DNA of 42,682 nt from Synechococcus sp. AG-673-A03 (GCA_003211275.1 QCTE01000012.1:1-42682); one strand, 5' to 3'; shown: positions 7,494-15,857, counted from the first letter of the stretch. The notes: generated by a model not told the origin, from the letters alone. Translations and numbers: made by a program.

Positions 7494-8837
7494 TCAGTTC
7501 GTCAGGGATCTGGCCTGGGCAGCCAATAACGGCAGGCTGAAGCGGATCGCAAACCTGCCTGGATCAGGCCCTAAATCGACCTCGTCTCGATGGAGGCACT
7601 CCAACCGGCCGCCGTGGAGACGCGCGACATGGGAAACGATGGCCAGCCCTAAACCGCAGTGCCCCTGCTGGCCGCGGGATGAATCAAGACGATGAAAGGG
7701 TTGCAGAGCCTCGTCCCATTGCTGAGCAGGCATTCCTTTGCCTTGATCCCAGACCTCGATGCAGCAGCGCGAATTATCGACATGCAGTCGAAGAATGACC
7801 GGAGCAACTCCGTAGGAAAAGGCATTGTCGATGAGGTTGGCAATTGCGCGACCAAGGGCGACAGGTTTGACCGAAACAGAGAGAGGAGCCAGGTCGAGAC
7901 GCAATTGATCGGCCGGATGACTACTAGCTACCTCAGCCAGCAATTGATCCAAGGGGACTTGCACCGAGGTTTCACTGTCACCACCGCCGGCAAACAGCAA
8001 AAACTGCCCCGTAATTCTCTCAAGAGACTGAAGGTCTCCAGCACACCGCTCCCGTTCATCCGCTGAAAGCTGCGGCATGGAAAGACGGAACTGAAGACGG
8101 GTGATCGGTGCTCTCAGATCATGGGCGATGCCGGCAAGCATCGTCGCGCGTTCTCGACGATTGGCAGCCAGCCTCTGCACCATGGCGTTGAAACGCTGGG
8201 TGAGGCGCTGGACCTCAGGAGCTCCTCGGGCAGTGACCGCATCAGGGTCCTCACCATCACCGACGCGGGAGAGCGCTTTTTCCAGACCGCGCAAAGGTGC
8301 CTCCACCTCCACAAGCAGAAACAATCCGCCGCAGATAATGCCTGCTCCCACCAAGGCAAGCCCAAGCAGTGTGGGTTCAGGAGGCCATCGCATCATCGAG
8401 GGCACGTCCACACGCAACCAGATGGGCTCCAGAGGAGAAATCAATTCGATCCAAACACTGCGTTCACCGCGGGCAGCCCGGTCGGGCAACACCATTGGAC
8501 AGTGGGAGAGTCGTTGACAAAGCTGCAGCTGCAACGCCTCCGCCTGTCGTTTAAAAGCCGCTGACGGTGGCAGCGGGGCGGGTTTAGGACGGACCGTGAC
8601 CTCAAGATCAAGGCCGCTCAGTTCCGCAACCAGATGAGGGGGGTAACGCTCAAGAGCCAGCTCAGTGAGCCTCACGTTCAGAGCAAGATCTCTCCCAAGC
8701 TGAATGGTCTGCAACTGCTCCAGCTGGCGCCCGAAGAGAGCCTGGAAAACCACCAGGCAAAATGCCGAACTACCAAGGGCCAGTCCTCCCCAACCCAGCA
8801 AAGCAGTGAGACGCTTCTGCCAAAGTCGTGAAGGCAT
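7494..8837 (-). CDS. EnvZ-type sensor histidine kinase
   Basis: This is a classic membrane sensor kinase of about 447 residues. It has a first membrane helix (11-33), an extracytoplasmic loop of about 120 residues, a second helix (155-177), a HAMP segment, then the phosphoacceptor box AGIAHDLRAPITRL with His239. The ATP-binding domain shows an N box (NLIDNA, about 334-339), G1 (DQGKGMP, 364-370) and G2 (GHCGLGLAIV, about 392-401). I take the ATG at 8837; a TTG two codons earlier is the alternative. It starts 23 bp after the response regulator gene and should phosphorylate it. The stimulus is not evident from the loop sequence. Confidence 0.9.
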   Translation of the reverse strand: MPSRLWQKRLTALLGWGGLALGSSAFCLVVFQALFGRQLEQLQTIQLGRDLALNVRLTELALERYPPHLVAELSGLDLEVTVRPKPAPLPPSAAFKRQAEALQLQLCQRLSHCPMVLPDRAARGERSVWIELISPLEPIWLRVDVPSMMRWPPEPTLLGLALVGAGIICGGLFLLVEVEAPLRGLEKALSRVGDGEDPDAVTARGAPEVQRLTQRFNAMVQRLAANRRERATMLAGIAHDLRAPITRLQFRLSMPQLSADERERCAGDLQSLERITGQFLLFAGGGDSETSVQVPLDQLLAEVASSHPADQLRLDLAPLSVSVKPVALGRAIANLIDNAFSYGVAPVILRLHVDNSRCCIEVWDQGKGMPAQQWDEALQPFHRLDSSRGQQGHCGLGLAIVSHVARLHGGRLECLHRDEVDLGPDPGRFAIRFSLPLLAAQARSLTN

Positions 8838-8860
8838 CGGCAACAGTCGTGAGGGAGAGA

Positions 8861-9631
8861 TCAGCGGGATCTTGGTTCGCCATCTGGGACGAATACATAG
8901 CCATAACCCCAGACGGTCTGCAGATAACGCGGGCGGGTTGGATCCGGCTCCACCAGTTTGCGCACTCGTGAGACCTGAACATCCATGCTGCGGCTGTCGG
9001 TGTCACAGCCAGGCCCACGGGCTAGCTCAATCAACCGCTCGCGCGACAAAGGGCGATGCGGATGCTGAACGAAGGACGCCAACAGGCTGAACTCCCCACT
9101 GGTGATCACGACAGGCTTGCCTTCACGGGTGAGCGTGCGGGCAGCCAGATCCAGCACGTTGTCGCCAAAGACCACATCACCCCCTTCAGCTAGAGGTGTG
9201 CCTGCAGGCAGTGCACTGCGCCGTCTCAACACCGCTTCAATCCGAGCTGAAAGCTCACGGGGCAGAAAAGGCTTGGCCAGGTAATCATCAGCCCCCTGCT
9301 CCAGACCGATGATGCGATCCACGCCTTCTCCACGGGCCGTCAGCATCACCACCGGCAGGTCATCGCCTGCATCCCTGAGACGACGGAGTGCAGTCAGACC
9401 ATCATCACCGGGCATCATCAGGTCGAGCACGATCAGATCAGGTCGCTGAAATTCGAGACGGGCCTCAAGCTGCTTCACATCGCTGAGACTGCGCACGTCA
9501 TACCCCTGATCAAGCAGATAGGTGCCGACCATCTGGCGCAAATCAGGATCATCATCGACTACCCAGATCATCGAAGTGCGGGGCATGGGTTCTGTCGCTG
9601 CTTCAAGTTGCACTGATCGTATGGATGTCAT
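8861..9631 (-). CDS. OmpR-family response regulator
   Basis: The receiver domain contains the acidic pair after WVVDD (about 26-27), the phosphoacceptor Asp70 in LIVLDLMMPGDDG, Thr98 in VMLTARG and Lys120 in LAKPFLPREL. The C-terminal half is a winged-helix DNA-binding domain ending in YLQTVWGYGYVFVPDG, the usual OmpR/PhoB signature. I choose the ATG at 9631, which has AGGA seven bases upstream; an in-frame ATG at 9586 lies closer to the conserved domain, and an upstream ATG at 9685 is less likely because it extends further into the divergent gene region. Sensor and regulator form an operon, regulator first. Target genes are unknown. Confidence 0.9.
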   Translation of the reverse strand: MTSIRSVQLEAATEPMPRTSMIWVVDDDPDLRQMVGTYLLDQGYDVRSLSDVKQLEARLEFQRPDLIVLDLMMPGDDGLTALRRLRDAGDDLPVVMLTARGEGVDRIIGLEQGADDYLAKPFLPRELSARIEAVLRRRSALPAGTPLAEGGDVVFGDNVLDLAARTLTREGKPVVITSGEFSLLASFVQHPHRPLSRERLIELARGPGCDTDSRSMDVQVSRVRKLVEPDPTRPRYLQTVWGYGYVFVPDGEPRSR

Positions 9632-9729
9632 TGCGTCCTGTCGCGCTGAAACGGACCTTGTCACAGCTGATCGATGATCTGTCACGACTCAGACATGTCC
9701 ATGTCGCCGAATCTCCATATGCTCAATGG

Positions 9730-10194
9730 ATGGCGAAGCGCTTGACACAACCGGTGTTGATGGCCTTTGTGCTGGTTGGGATGCAAAGTCTTGTCCCTTT
9801 CGACTCGGTTCTGGCGAGCCCGCGTCATGTGCAGATCTATGGCCGACGCATGGAGGCACTGTTCATCCGCATGGATGTGAACGGTGACGGTCGTCTGGAA
9901 TCAGGAGAAGTCAGGGGTCGGCCCTATTTCGAACGGCGTCTGCAACGACCCGACTCGCGTGGCTATCTGCTGCTGAAAGATCTCAGACCCTTAAGCCCTC
10001 ACCCGAGTGGTCAGCGTCTGCAAAAACGTTTCAATCAAGCCGATCGCAATGGTGATGGTCGGATCGACCGTCATGAATGCCAATCACTGCCCTGGTTGAG
10101 CCGGAATTTTGTGAGCTTCGATCTTGACGCCGATGGTGGACTGACGCTTGAAGAACTGTGGACGGTGCAGCGTTCACTCGCTCCTCGCCACTGA
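9730..10194 (+). CDS. Secreted EF-hand calcium-binding protein
   Basis: The 154-residue product has a signal peptide (basic MAKR, hydrophobic core to about residue 29, cleavage near VLAS) and three canonical calcium-binding loops: DVNGDGRLESGE (49-60), DRNGDGRIDRHE (105-116) and DLDADGGLTLEE (131-142). Each has the expected acidic residues at positions 1, 3, 5 and 12 or close substitutes. It should fold outside the cytoplasm and bind Ca2+ or a similar ion. An ATG at 9625 would add 35 residues before the signal peptide, so I prefer the ATG at 9730. It reads away from the response regulator gene, with about 100 bp between the chosen starts, which suggests possible control by that system. Confidence 0.8.
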   Translation: MAKRLTQPVLMAFVLVGMQSLVPFDSVLASPRHVQIYGRRMEALFIRMDVNGDGRLESGEVRGRPYFERRLQRPDSRGYLLLKDLRPLSPHPSGQRLQKRFNQADRNGDGRIDRHECQSLPWLSRNFVSFDLDADGGLTLEELWTVQRSLAPRH

Positions 10195-10196
10195 CG

Positions 10197-10610
10197 TCAA
10201 CGCCGAGGTCTGGATCGACCATGAATCGTCTGACTCGGCTTGAGACGCTTAGATCTGATCAACCGTGTGAAGGATTTAATCAGGCGGAATACTCCTGACA
10301 CCAAGGCCAAAAGGCCTGCGAGAAGCAACATTGCAATCAGGATGACCGCGGCCAGACCGAGCAGTGCTTCCAGGAGCTGTCCAAGACCTCGAATCAGATC
10401 AGCAATGGCCTCACTCACCACCACCATGGCGTCGACCTTCTGAGGCAACCAGCTCAGGAATGCGAGCAACCCTGTGCCAAGGGCCAACAACAGAAGCCCC
10501 TCAAGCATCTGACGGCCGACTGAAACAGCCCTGGACCTGTGCCGCTTGCTGAATACTCTCCGAGTCTTGGGCACAGCACTAAGAGGTCTCAGATTGGGGG
10601 AATTGATCAC
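10197..10610 (-). CDS. Small membrane protein of unknown function
   Basis: The 137-residue protein has a basic N-terminus of about 33 residues, a hydrophobic helix (about 36-54), an amphipathic segment (QKVDAMVVVSEAIADLIRGLGQLLEAL), a second hydrophobic stretch (about 82-108) and a basic tail. Both ends therefore lie on the cytoplasmic side. It starts with GTG, supported by a strong AGGAGG four bases upstream. It converges with the EF-hand gene, only two bases between the two stop codons. No family is recognised. The middle segment resembles small pore- or channel-associated proteins only in composition, so no function is assigned. Confidence 0.65.
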   Translation of the reverse strand: MINSPNLRPLSAVPKTRRVFSKRHRSRAVSVGRQMLEGLLLLALGTGLLAFLSWLPQKVDAMVVVSEAIADLIRGLGQLLEALLGLAAVILIAMLLLAGLLALVSGVFRLIKSFTRLIRSKRLKPSQTIHGRSRPRR

Positions 10611-10779
10611 ACCGCCTCCTGAACGAACTCCTGAGCGAAGCCAGTGATCGGACAGCGGCGCTGCAAGCTGATCAAAAAGCAGAAAGATGCTGACGGCAAG
10701 AACTCAGCAATCCGAACAACAGAACTCTTGAGGTTGGACGGAATCTCTGCCATTCGAATCGTGAGGCAATCGCGTCATT

Positions 10780-10797
10780 CTGAGCCGCCTGGCTCAG
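10780..10797 (-). terminator. Hairpin after the DUF4335 gene
   Basis: A perfect 7-bp stem, CTGAGCC with GGCTCAG around a 4-base loop, lies directly after the stop codon of the minus-strand DUF4335 gene. There is no T run behind it, so it may be a processing or stability hairpin instead of a true intrinsic terminator. The rest of the gap (10611-10800) shows no gene. Confidence 0.35.
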
Positions 10798-10800
10798 AGG

Positions 10801-11442
10801 TCAACGCTCTTGATCAGGTTGTGCAGGATCGCTGATCGGAGTTTCTGTCTTGACCTCGGGAGCCTGTGCAGGCGTGGGAGATTGAACCTCAGGCAATGGC
10901 AACAGAAGCCCCAAGACGCCCAAGACCACAACCGTGGCACCTCCAAGCAGGGGAGCTGTCAGCCTCTGCGTCAACGGGATCCGCTCAACAAGATCCCGAC
11001 GAGGAAGAGGTTCATGCTGAATCGATGGCCAGGCAAGACAGACACGGCCGTCGCTTCGCAAGGCATCAAGACAACGAACGAGATCGGCCAACTGAGCATC
11101 ATCAAGCTGGATCGACAGAGGCGGAATACCTGGCTGGCCACTGGTGAGGTCAAGACGATGCTGAGACCCATCGGGAACCAGCCGAACCGGATCGTTCTGC
11201 TCACCCAGGGAACGAACCACCCCTGAAAGGCGCAGGCGCACATAGGGAATCACCACCTGCATTAATGCTTCGAGATGCTCACGCTTGCCCTCCAGCTCGG
11301 AGGCGCCGACGATTTGCAAACGCCAGCTTGAGAGAATTCCGATGGCCTGCTCTGCATGACCAGCTGAAAAGTCCGGCAAGCCTTCAACTTCCAGGCGAGC
11401 GGTGGTTTGGTCGTAGCGGTAGGACTGTTTGAGCATCAACAT
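10801..11442 (-). CDS. DUF4335 domain protein
   Basis: The 213-residue product matches the cyanobacterial DUF4335 family: an N-terminal soluble domain beginning LKQSYRYDQTTARLEVEGLPD with beta-strand pattern, then a basic linker, one membrane helix (about 163-182) and a Pro-rich tail after it. The function is unknown. It starts with ATG three bases before its upstream neighbour's stop ends: the DUF3038 stop TGA is directly followed by this ATG, so the two genes are cotranscribed and probably translationally coupled. This DUF3038-DUF4335 pairing is one I associate with cyanobacteria generally, which suggests that the two proteins act together. Confidence 0.8.
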   Translation of the reverse strand: MLMLKQSYRYDQTTARLEVEGLPDFSAGHAEQAIGILSSWRLQIVGASELEGKREHLEALMQVVIPYVRLRLSGVVRSLGEQNDPVRLVPDGSQHRLDLTSGQPGIPPLSIQLDDAQLADLVRCLDALRSDGRVCLAWPSIQHEPLPRRDLVERIPLTQRLTAPLLGGATVVVLGVLGLLLPLPEVQSPTPAQAPEVKTETPISDPAQPDQER

Positions 11443-12000
11443 TCAGGGGGTCGGATCAAGAAGACTGGCGCGGAGACGATCCACCCCACCGGGTCCAGCA
11501 GCCAGGGCCAGTGTTAACACCAGCTGTCGCTGCAGCGGGCCTTCGGGCTCACTGCCGAGAAAACGCTGAATGGCGCCACGCCGAAGATTCATGCGCTCTT
11601 CAATCAGATCGCGCAAGCGCTGGTGGACCAGCTGCCAGCGCTGACGAGTGAGGTCCTGGGGCTCTTTACTGGACAGCAACTGGTGAAGCATGGGATAGAG
11701 CCTGTCTGCCATCACGCAGAGGATCCTGATCAAGGCCTCAGTTTCCACGGCACTGAGTTGACCACGACGTGTGGAACGCCTGAGCGGGTTATGGCAGCGA
11801 CGTTTCCAAAGCTCAACGCGATTGGGAAAGATCGTTTCAAAACCAAGCTGACGGGTCGCCCAGAGCATGGCCTCCCCACCGTTCAGGTCAAGAGATTCAA
11901 CAGTGAGCAGAAGCAGATCAAGGCGCTCGAGAGCACGGCGGCCAAGAACCGCTTCAGGAATCGACGGATCTGGAGCCGCCTCAGCAGTGACATCGGTCAT
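11443..12000 (-). CDS. DUF3038 domain protein
   Basis: This 185-residue, all-helical soluble protein matches the cyanobacterial DUF3038 family, with the segment [29 protein letters not shown] (given in part: [14 protein letters not shown]) near residues 40-53 and the helical core [18 protein letters not shown]. No catalytic motif is visible. Its ATG at 12000 overlaps the first possible ATG of apt on the other strand (11999-12001), so the two genes share a very short divergent promoter region or their promoters lie inside each other's coding sequence. It is the first gene of a two-gene operon with DUF4335. Confidence 0.8.
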   Translation of the reverse strand: MTDVTAEAAPDPSIPEAVLGRRALERLDLLLLTVESLDLNGGEAMLWATRQLGFETIFPNRVELWKRRCHNPLRRSTRRGQLSAVETEALIRILCVMADRLYPMLHQLLSSKEPQDLTRQRWQLVHQRLRDLIEERMNLRRGAIQRFLGSEPEGPLQRQLVLTLALAAGPGGVDRLRASLLDPTP

Positions 12001-12562
12001 GGCTGCGATGATGCCAGGGTTCAGGCCTTCGCGTCACCACCCTGTGGATCTTCGTCAGTTCATTCGCGATGTGCCGGACTTCCCAAAACCCGGAATTTTG
12101 TTCCGCGACATCTCACCATTGCTGCGCGATCCCCATGGATGGAGCGAAGTGATGCAGCAACTTGGCGGGATCTGTGACCGTCTTCAACCAGACCTGATCG
12201 TGGGAATTGAGTCCAGGGGCTTCATCGTGGGCACTCCTCTGGCCACGCAGCAAAAGATTGGCTTTGTGCCGGTCCGGAAGCCCGGAAAACTTCCCGGCGA
12301 AGTGACGGGTGTTGACTACACCCTTGAATACGGCAGCGATCGTCTTGAAATCCAGACCGATGCTCTGACAGATGGAGCCCGTGTCTTGCTGGTCGACGAT
12401 TTGCTCGCAACAGGCGGAACTGCAGCCGCCAGTGTTGAGCTGATTCAAAAAGCTGGAGGCAAGCTCGTGGGCTGCGGTTTTGTCATTGAGCTGGCAGATC
12501 TGGCCGGACGCCGTCGATTGCCAGAGGGACTTCCGATCGAATCACTGATCCGTTACGACTGA
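11999..12562 (+). CDS. apt: Adenine phosphoribosyltransferase
   Basis: Apt converts adenine and PRPP to AMP in purine salvage. The product has the conserved N-terminal block [19 protein letters not shown], the IESRGFIVG segment, and the PRPP-binding signature [16 protein letters not shown]. About 187 residues fit the family size of 170-185. The start is uncertain among in-frame ATGs at 11999, 12008 and 12011; a frame opening at 11867 runs through the divergent gene and is not credible. It is transcribed away from DUF3038 and converges with DUF2949, so it is probably a single-gene unit. Confidence 0.92.
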   Translation: MAAMMPGFRPSRHHPVDLRQFIRDVPDFPKPGILFRDISPLLRDPHGWSEVMQQLGGICDRLQPDLIVGIESRGFIVGTPLATQQKIGFVPVRKPGKLPGEVTGVDYTLEYGSDRLEIQTDALTDGARVLLVDDLLATGGTAAASVELIQKAGGKLVGCGFVIELADLAGRRRLPEGLPIESLIRYD

Positions 12563-12604
12563 ATTGGTGGTCAAACCGTGAAAGTGAGCAGCTAACTGGC
12601 TGGG

Positions 12605-12817
12605 TTAATCCTGCTGCTGTTGCCAATCAAGAACCTCTTGATACTGAGCAAGGTTCAACAATCCAAAGCTCCAGAGAACAACGGGAAGGGGCGCCTGCTC
12701 CAGATGGGCCTGACGAATGCCGAGATTGATGGCGTTCTCGCTCAATCCCAGCCGCTGCTGCAGGAACGCAATCAATGCTCGGGATGCCACTGGTTGTGGA
12801 TCACTGCTGATGACCAT
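12605..12817 (-). CDS. DUF2949 domain protein
   Basis: A 70-residue soluble protein with the DUF2949 hallmark LPVVLWSFGLLNLAQYQEVLDW at its C-terminus (here PVVLWSFGLLNLAQYQ), preceded by a helix LIAFLQQRLGLSENAINLG. The family is small, cyanobacterial and of unknown function. The ATG at 12817 is preceded by a TTG that I do not use. It follows the FAD monooxygenase gene by 19 bp on the same strand, so it is probably the last gene of that run. Confidence 0.8.
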   Translation of the reverse strand: MVISSDPQPVASRALIAFLQQRLGLSENAINLGIRQAHLEQAPLPVVLWSFGLLNLAQYQEVLDWQQQQD

Positions 12818-12836
12818 CAACTTCAGAGCTAGGTAC

Positions 12837-14048
12837 TTACTTTGGCAGTGGTTTCAGCAAGCTGCCCGGGCCGTCTGTCATCGCAGACAGACTGAAGCGT
12901 CGAATCCAGCCGATGCGCTTCAGCAGGAAGAGCGCCAGACGCCTGAAAGGCATCAACAGAGGATTGTGATTGGAGAAGAAACGAATCAGCAGATCCGTTG
13001 ACAACAAAACTCCCACCAAATCCATGCGTCGGCGACGGGAATAGCGTCGGGGCAGCGATGGGGGCGCCATCTCTCCACGCTGAACTGCCGCAGTCAGATT
13101 CAAAAGGTCAGTGACATCGCGCCAACACAGATTCAAGCCCTGACCACCCACTGGATGGCAGCGATGACCTGCCTCTCCCACCAGAAGCAAGGATCCACGG
13201 TGAAGACGTGGCGCCAGACTTAACTCCAAGGGGAAAGCTCCAGGTTCGTCGAGTAGCTGAACAGCGTTGACCCCATCGGGAAGGATGGCATTTAACGCCG
13301 ACAACAGCTCGGGTGGAGAAGAAGCAGTTCGATCTCGACATCGCATCATCGGAGCACTCCAAACCACCTGGTAACGGTCCTGCCCCAGGGGCAGAACAGC
13401 CATAGGACCTTCCGGCCGGAAAAGTTCGTAAGCGCAGTGTTGATCGGCTCCCGTCAAACGAAGCTTCACGGTCAGACAACCCTGTTGGTATGCATGGGAC
13501 CAGAAAGGCACCTCAGCCCAGCGACGCAACATGGAACTAGGGCCATCCGCAGCAACAATCCAACGGCCAGATCCAGCGTTGGCGAGAGCCTCTTCTGCTG
13601 GTGTGGCGTCATCCAATTGCAGCGCGACCAGATCCGAGGCCTCAAGCCGTTCGAGCAAAAGACTCATCAAGGGTCGATGGTCAAGAATCCAGCCAATCGC
13701 CTCCGCGGTGCGATTGGCCAGTCGCAGATCGCGAATGTGAAACCAGGCTGTGCAGTGGTTGGAGCAGTCATCAAGCCGAAGGGAGCGAAAGGCCTCCATC
13801 TGATCTTTCAAGTCAGCCCAAAGGCCGAGATCCTGCAGAAGACGCCTGGACGAGTGCGTAATGGCGTAAGCGCGGCTGCGGCTCACCAGCAAATCAGCGC
13901 TCAAGCGATCGCAAAGAACAACAGAAAAGCCCTGTTGCGCTAATCCAAGCGCTAACAGGGCTCCTGTAGGTCCAGCTCCAATAATGCGGAACTGTTGTTG
14001 GACTGCGTTGACAGCAAAGTCTCGGACTTGAGGAACAGCTGTCACCAC
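12837..14048 (-). CDS. UbiH/Coq6-type FAD-dependent monooxygenase
   Basis: The 403-residue protein has the Rossmann dinucleotide site IIGAGPTGALLALGLAQQG (24-29 is GAGPTG) followed by an acidic end of strand two (CDR), and the second FAD motif GEAGHRCHPVGGQGLNLCWRD, the family's GD(A)xHxxxPxxGQGxN block. These flavoproteins hydroxylate aromatic rings, typically quinone precursors; in a cyanobacterium plastoquinone- or tocopherol-related chemistry, or another aromatic substrate, is possible. The start is GTG at 14048, nine bases after the hli stop, suggesting cotranscription with hli and coupling to light stress. The substrate is inferred only at family level. Confidence 0.82.
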   Translation of the reverse strand: MVTAVPQVRDFAVNAVQQQFRIIGAGPTGALLALGLAQQGFSVVLCDRLSADLLVSRSRAYAITHSSRRLLQDLGLWADLKDQMEAFRSLRLDDCSNHCTAWFHIRDLRLANRTAEAIGWILDHRPLMSLLLERLEASDLVALQLDDATPAEEALANAGSGRWIVAADGPSSMLRRWAEVPFWSHAYQQGCLTVKLRLTGADQHCAYELFRPEGPMAVLPLGQDRYQVVWSAPMMRCRDRTASSPPELLSALNAILPDGVNAVQLLDEPGAFPLELSLAPRLHRGSLLLVGEAGHRCHPVGGQGLNLCWRDVTDLLNLTAAVQRGEMAPPSLPRRYSRRRRMDLVGVLLSTDLLIRFFSNHNPLLMPFRRLALFLLKRIGWIRRFSLSAMTDGPGSLLKPLPK

Positions 14049-14057
14049 ATCAAATAA

Positions 14058-14309
14058 TCAGCCAATGCCGAGAAGACCACGAGTGAAAGCTTCGCCACCC
14101 AGAGCGAATTCCGTGGCCAACAACGCGATGAAACCCAGCATGGCCATGCGGCCATTCAGCATTTCTGCGCGCTCATGGAAGCCCCAACCGCTTTCGGTGT
14201 CCACCACTTCCATGCGGGGCTCAGTCGCAAAAGCATTGAGCCGGCCACCATCTTCTGTCGTCACAGTGGCGCCGCGGATTGCGGGTGAGTTGGAGGGAGC
14301 TTGAGACAT
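14058..14309 (-). CDS. hli: High-light-inducible (Hli) chlorophyll-binding protein
   Basis: Hli proteins are single-helix members of the LHC/ELIP superfamily that bind chlorophyll and carotenoid and dissipate energy or handle chlorophyll under light stress. The 83-residue product ends with the diagnostic helix ERAEMLNGRMAMLGFIALL followed by ATEFALGG, with the Glu and Asn/Arg ligand positions present. The N-terminal 45 residues are variable, as usual. I use ATG at 14309; a TTG two codons earlier is less likely. The gene lies 36 bp after the preceding membrane-protein gene and nine bases before the FAD monooxygenase. An inverted repeat in the 36-bp gap may regulate it. Confidence 0.92.
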   Translation of the reverse strand: MSQAPSNSPAIRGATVTTEDGGRLNAFATEPRMEVVDTESGWGFHERAEMLNGRMAMLGFIALLATEFALGGEAFTRGLLGIG

Positions 14310-14325
14310 GAACAACCTGACTTCT

Positions 14326-14338
14326 TTACACAGTGTAA
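14326..14338. promoter_or_regulatory. Inverted repeat upstream of hli
   Basis: TTACAC-A-GTGTAA is a perfect 6-bp inverted repeat with one central base, located 16-28 bases before the hli start codon. On the coding strand it contains GTTACAC, which includes one full half-site (GTTACA) of the HLR1 element bound by RpaB at high-light genes in other cyanobacteria. A second proper HLR1 half-site at the required spacing is not present, so this is only a candidate operator. Confidence 0.35.
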
Positions 14339-14345
14339 CACACTA

Positions 14346-14999
14346 TTAAGAAGTTTTACGCAAGCGCATTCTGCAAAGGTCTTGAAAAGCTGGCCTGAGC
14401 AAAAAGGGGTACTCACCAACCCAGAGCTTGAGTTGCGGCAGCCACGCATCCGTGAGAGCTCCAACACTGGCAAAGTCCTTGCGGTCACTGAGAACAATGC
14501 AGCGAACCAACACGCCTGCACGGATCGCTGAATGGGTCTTGGCCATAGGAAAACTGATCCTCCCCAGATAGCCGTCCTCATCAGCTAGCTCCAGGATCAT
14601 CCAGGTCCTGCGGTTTTCGACCAATTCAAGTTTTCCGCTCGCGTCTGCCTGTTCGCGCTGATTCTCAACACGCTCCATGGTGTAAGCCTCGATCACCTCG
14701 CCCTCAAACAGGGCGGCAGATGGGTAGCGCCGCAAGGACGCATTGCGTCGACCCGCCTCAAGAATCGGACCCCACAGGATGTAGAGCAGCAGTACAACTC
14801 CAGAGATGAGCCAGACAGATCCCCAGCGGTTGAAGGAAAGGCTCTGACTGATCAACAGCATGATCACTCCTCCAATCACTGAGATCAACAAACGCTGGAG
14901 GATTTTGCGTGGATCACCCAGTGCAAATCTGAACTGAGTACCGGTCGCCACGGCTGGTATCAGCGTCTGCAGTTCGCCGGGACGAAGTGGAATCAGCAT
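14346..14999 (-). CDS. Conserved cyanobacterial membrane protein
   Basis: The 217-residue protein starts with a conserved N-terminus (MLIPLRPGELQTLIPAVATG), has two adjacent membrane helices (about 37-52 and 60-77, with WGPILEAGRRN after the second) and then a soluble beta-rich domain of about 120 residues. I associate this layout with a cyanobacterial family often labelled phosphate ABC transporter permease, but it lacks the EAA loop and helix count of a permease, so that label is doubtful. It is 6 bp downstream of the dapB stop codon on the same strand and upstream of hli, so it may belong to a dapB-hli transcription unit. Confidence 0.65.
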   Translation of the reverse strand: MLIPLRPGELQTLIPAVATGTQFRFALGDPRKILQRLLISVIGGVIMLLISQSLSFNRWGSVWLISGVVLLLYILWGPILEAGRRNASLRRYPSAALFEGEVIEAYTMERVENQREQADASGKLELVENRRTWMILELADEDGYLGRISFPMAKTHSAIRAGVLVRCIVLSDRKDFASVGALTDAWLPQLKLWVGEYPFLLRPAFQDLCRMRLRKTS

Positions 15000-15005
15000 G
15001 AAAAC

Positions 15006-15857
15006 TCAGATCAGCCTCTCCAGGCCATAGACAAGTCCTGAAAGCTTCCGCACCTTGCGCACACACAGCAAAACACCGGGCATATAAGCGGAGCGATCAA
15101 TCGTGTCGTGGCGAAGCGTATAGGTCTCACCCGGTGCACCAAACATGACTTCCTGATGAGCTACCAGCCCTGGCAGGCGAAGGGAATGCAGACGCAACCC
15201 ACTGGGGCGTTCACCGCCGCGGCTGCCCTCAAGCGACTCGTGTTCATCAACCTCGGCGGCATTAAATGTTTTGCCCAGCTCTTCCATCAGCTCAGCTGTC
15301 TTGATACAGGTTCCACTGGGTGCATCGGCTTTGCGGTTGTGATGCAACTCAGTGAGCTCGGCATGGTCGTAAAAGCGTGCCGCCGCCGCCGCCGCCTGCT
15401 GAAGCAACACCATGCCCACCGAAAAGTTAGGAATGACAGCGCCGCCGACGGAAGCCTTCTCTGAAAAACTCTGCAGGTCCTTGAGTTGCTCTGGCGAAAG
15501 ACCGGTTGTGCCGATCACAGGATGCACGCCATAGGCGATGGCTGCTCGGGTGTTTGCATACACCACTGACGGATGGGTGAAATCCACCATCACTGCTCCT
15601 TGACCAGGGCCGTAATCGCGAACCGCCTGGCTGGTGGCGCAGAGGCAACCTTCCAAATCAGCTGTGACGGCCACCTCCAATGCTCCGAGGCCAAGCAGTT
15701 CGCCGATGTCAGCGCCTTCCTTTCCGGGTGTCGTATCGACAGCCCCCACGAGGTGGCAGTCCATTGAGGACTGAACGGCGCGGATCACTTCAGCACCCAT
15801 CCGACCAAGAGCTCCGGTGACCAAAACAGGGATCGACTGATTCGCAGCAGCACTCAT
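15006..15857 (-). CDS. dapB: 4-Hydroxy-tetrahydrodipicolinate reductase
   Basis: DapB performs the NAD(P)H-dependent reduction in the lysine/diaminopimelate pathway. The 283-residue protein shows the nucleotide site VTGALGRMG (13-21), GTTG (116-119), and the catalytic stretch [14 protein letters not shown] with His172-His173, Lys176 and the SGT substrate loop (181-183). A run of six Ala codons (155-160) arises from a GCG repeat and sits in a helix. The ATG at 15857 is the first Met and lies 117 bp from the chlH start on the opposite strand, so the two genes share a divergent regulatory region. Confidence 0.95.
   Translation of the reverse strand: MSAAANQSIPVLVTGALGRMGAEVIRAVQSSMDCHLVGAVDTTPGKEGADIGELLGLGALEVAVTADLEGCLCATSQAVRDYGPGQGAVMVDFTHPSVVYANTRAAIAYGVHPVIGTTGLSPEQLKDLQSFSEKASVGGAVIPNFSVGMVLLQQAAAAAARFYDHAELTELHHNRKADAPSGTCIKTAELMEELGKTFNAAEVDEHESLEGSRGGERPSGLRLHSLRLPGLVAHQEVMFGAPGETYTLRHDTIDRSAYMPGVLLCVRKVRKLSGLVYGLERLI

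Noticed and set aside
10644-10835. 63-codon plus-strand frame
   Set aside because: It overlaps the DUF4335 end and has random-like composition.
15379-15396. GCC repeat in dapB
   Set aside because: It encodes a six-Ala helix segment inside the gene; no separate element is needed.
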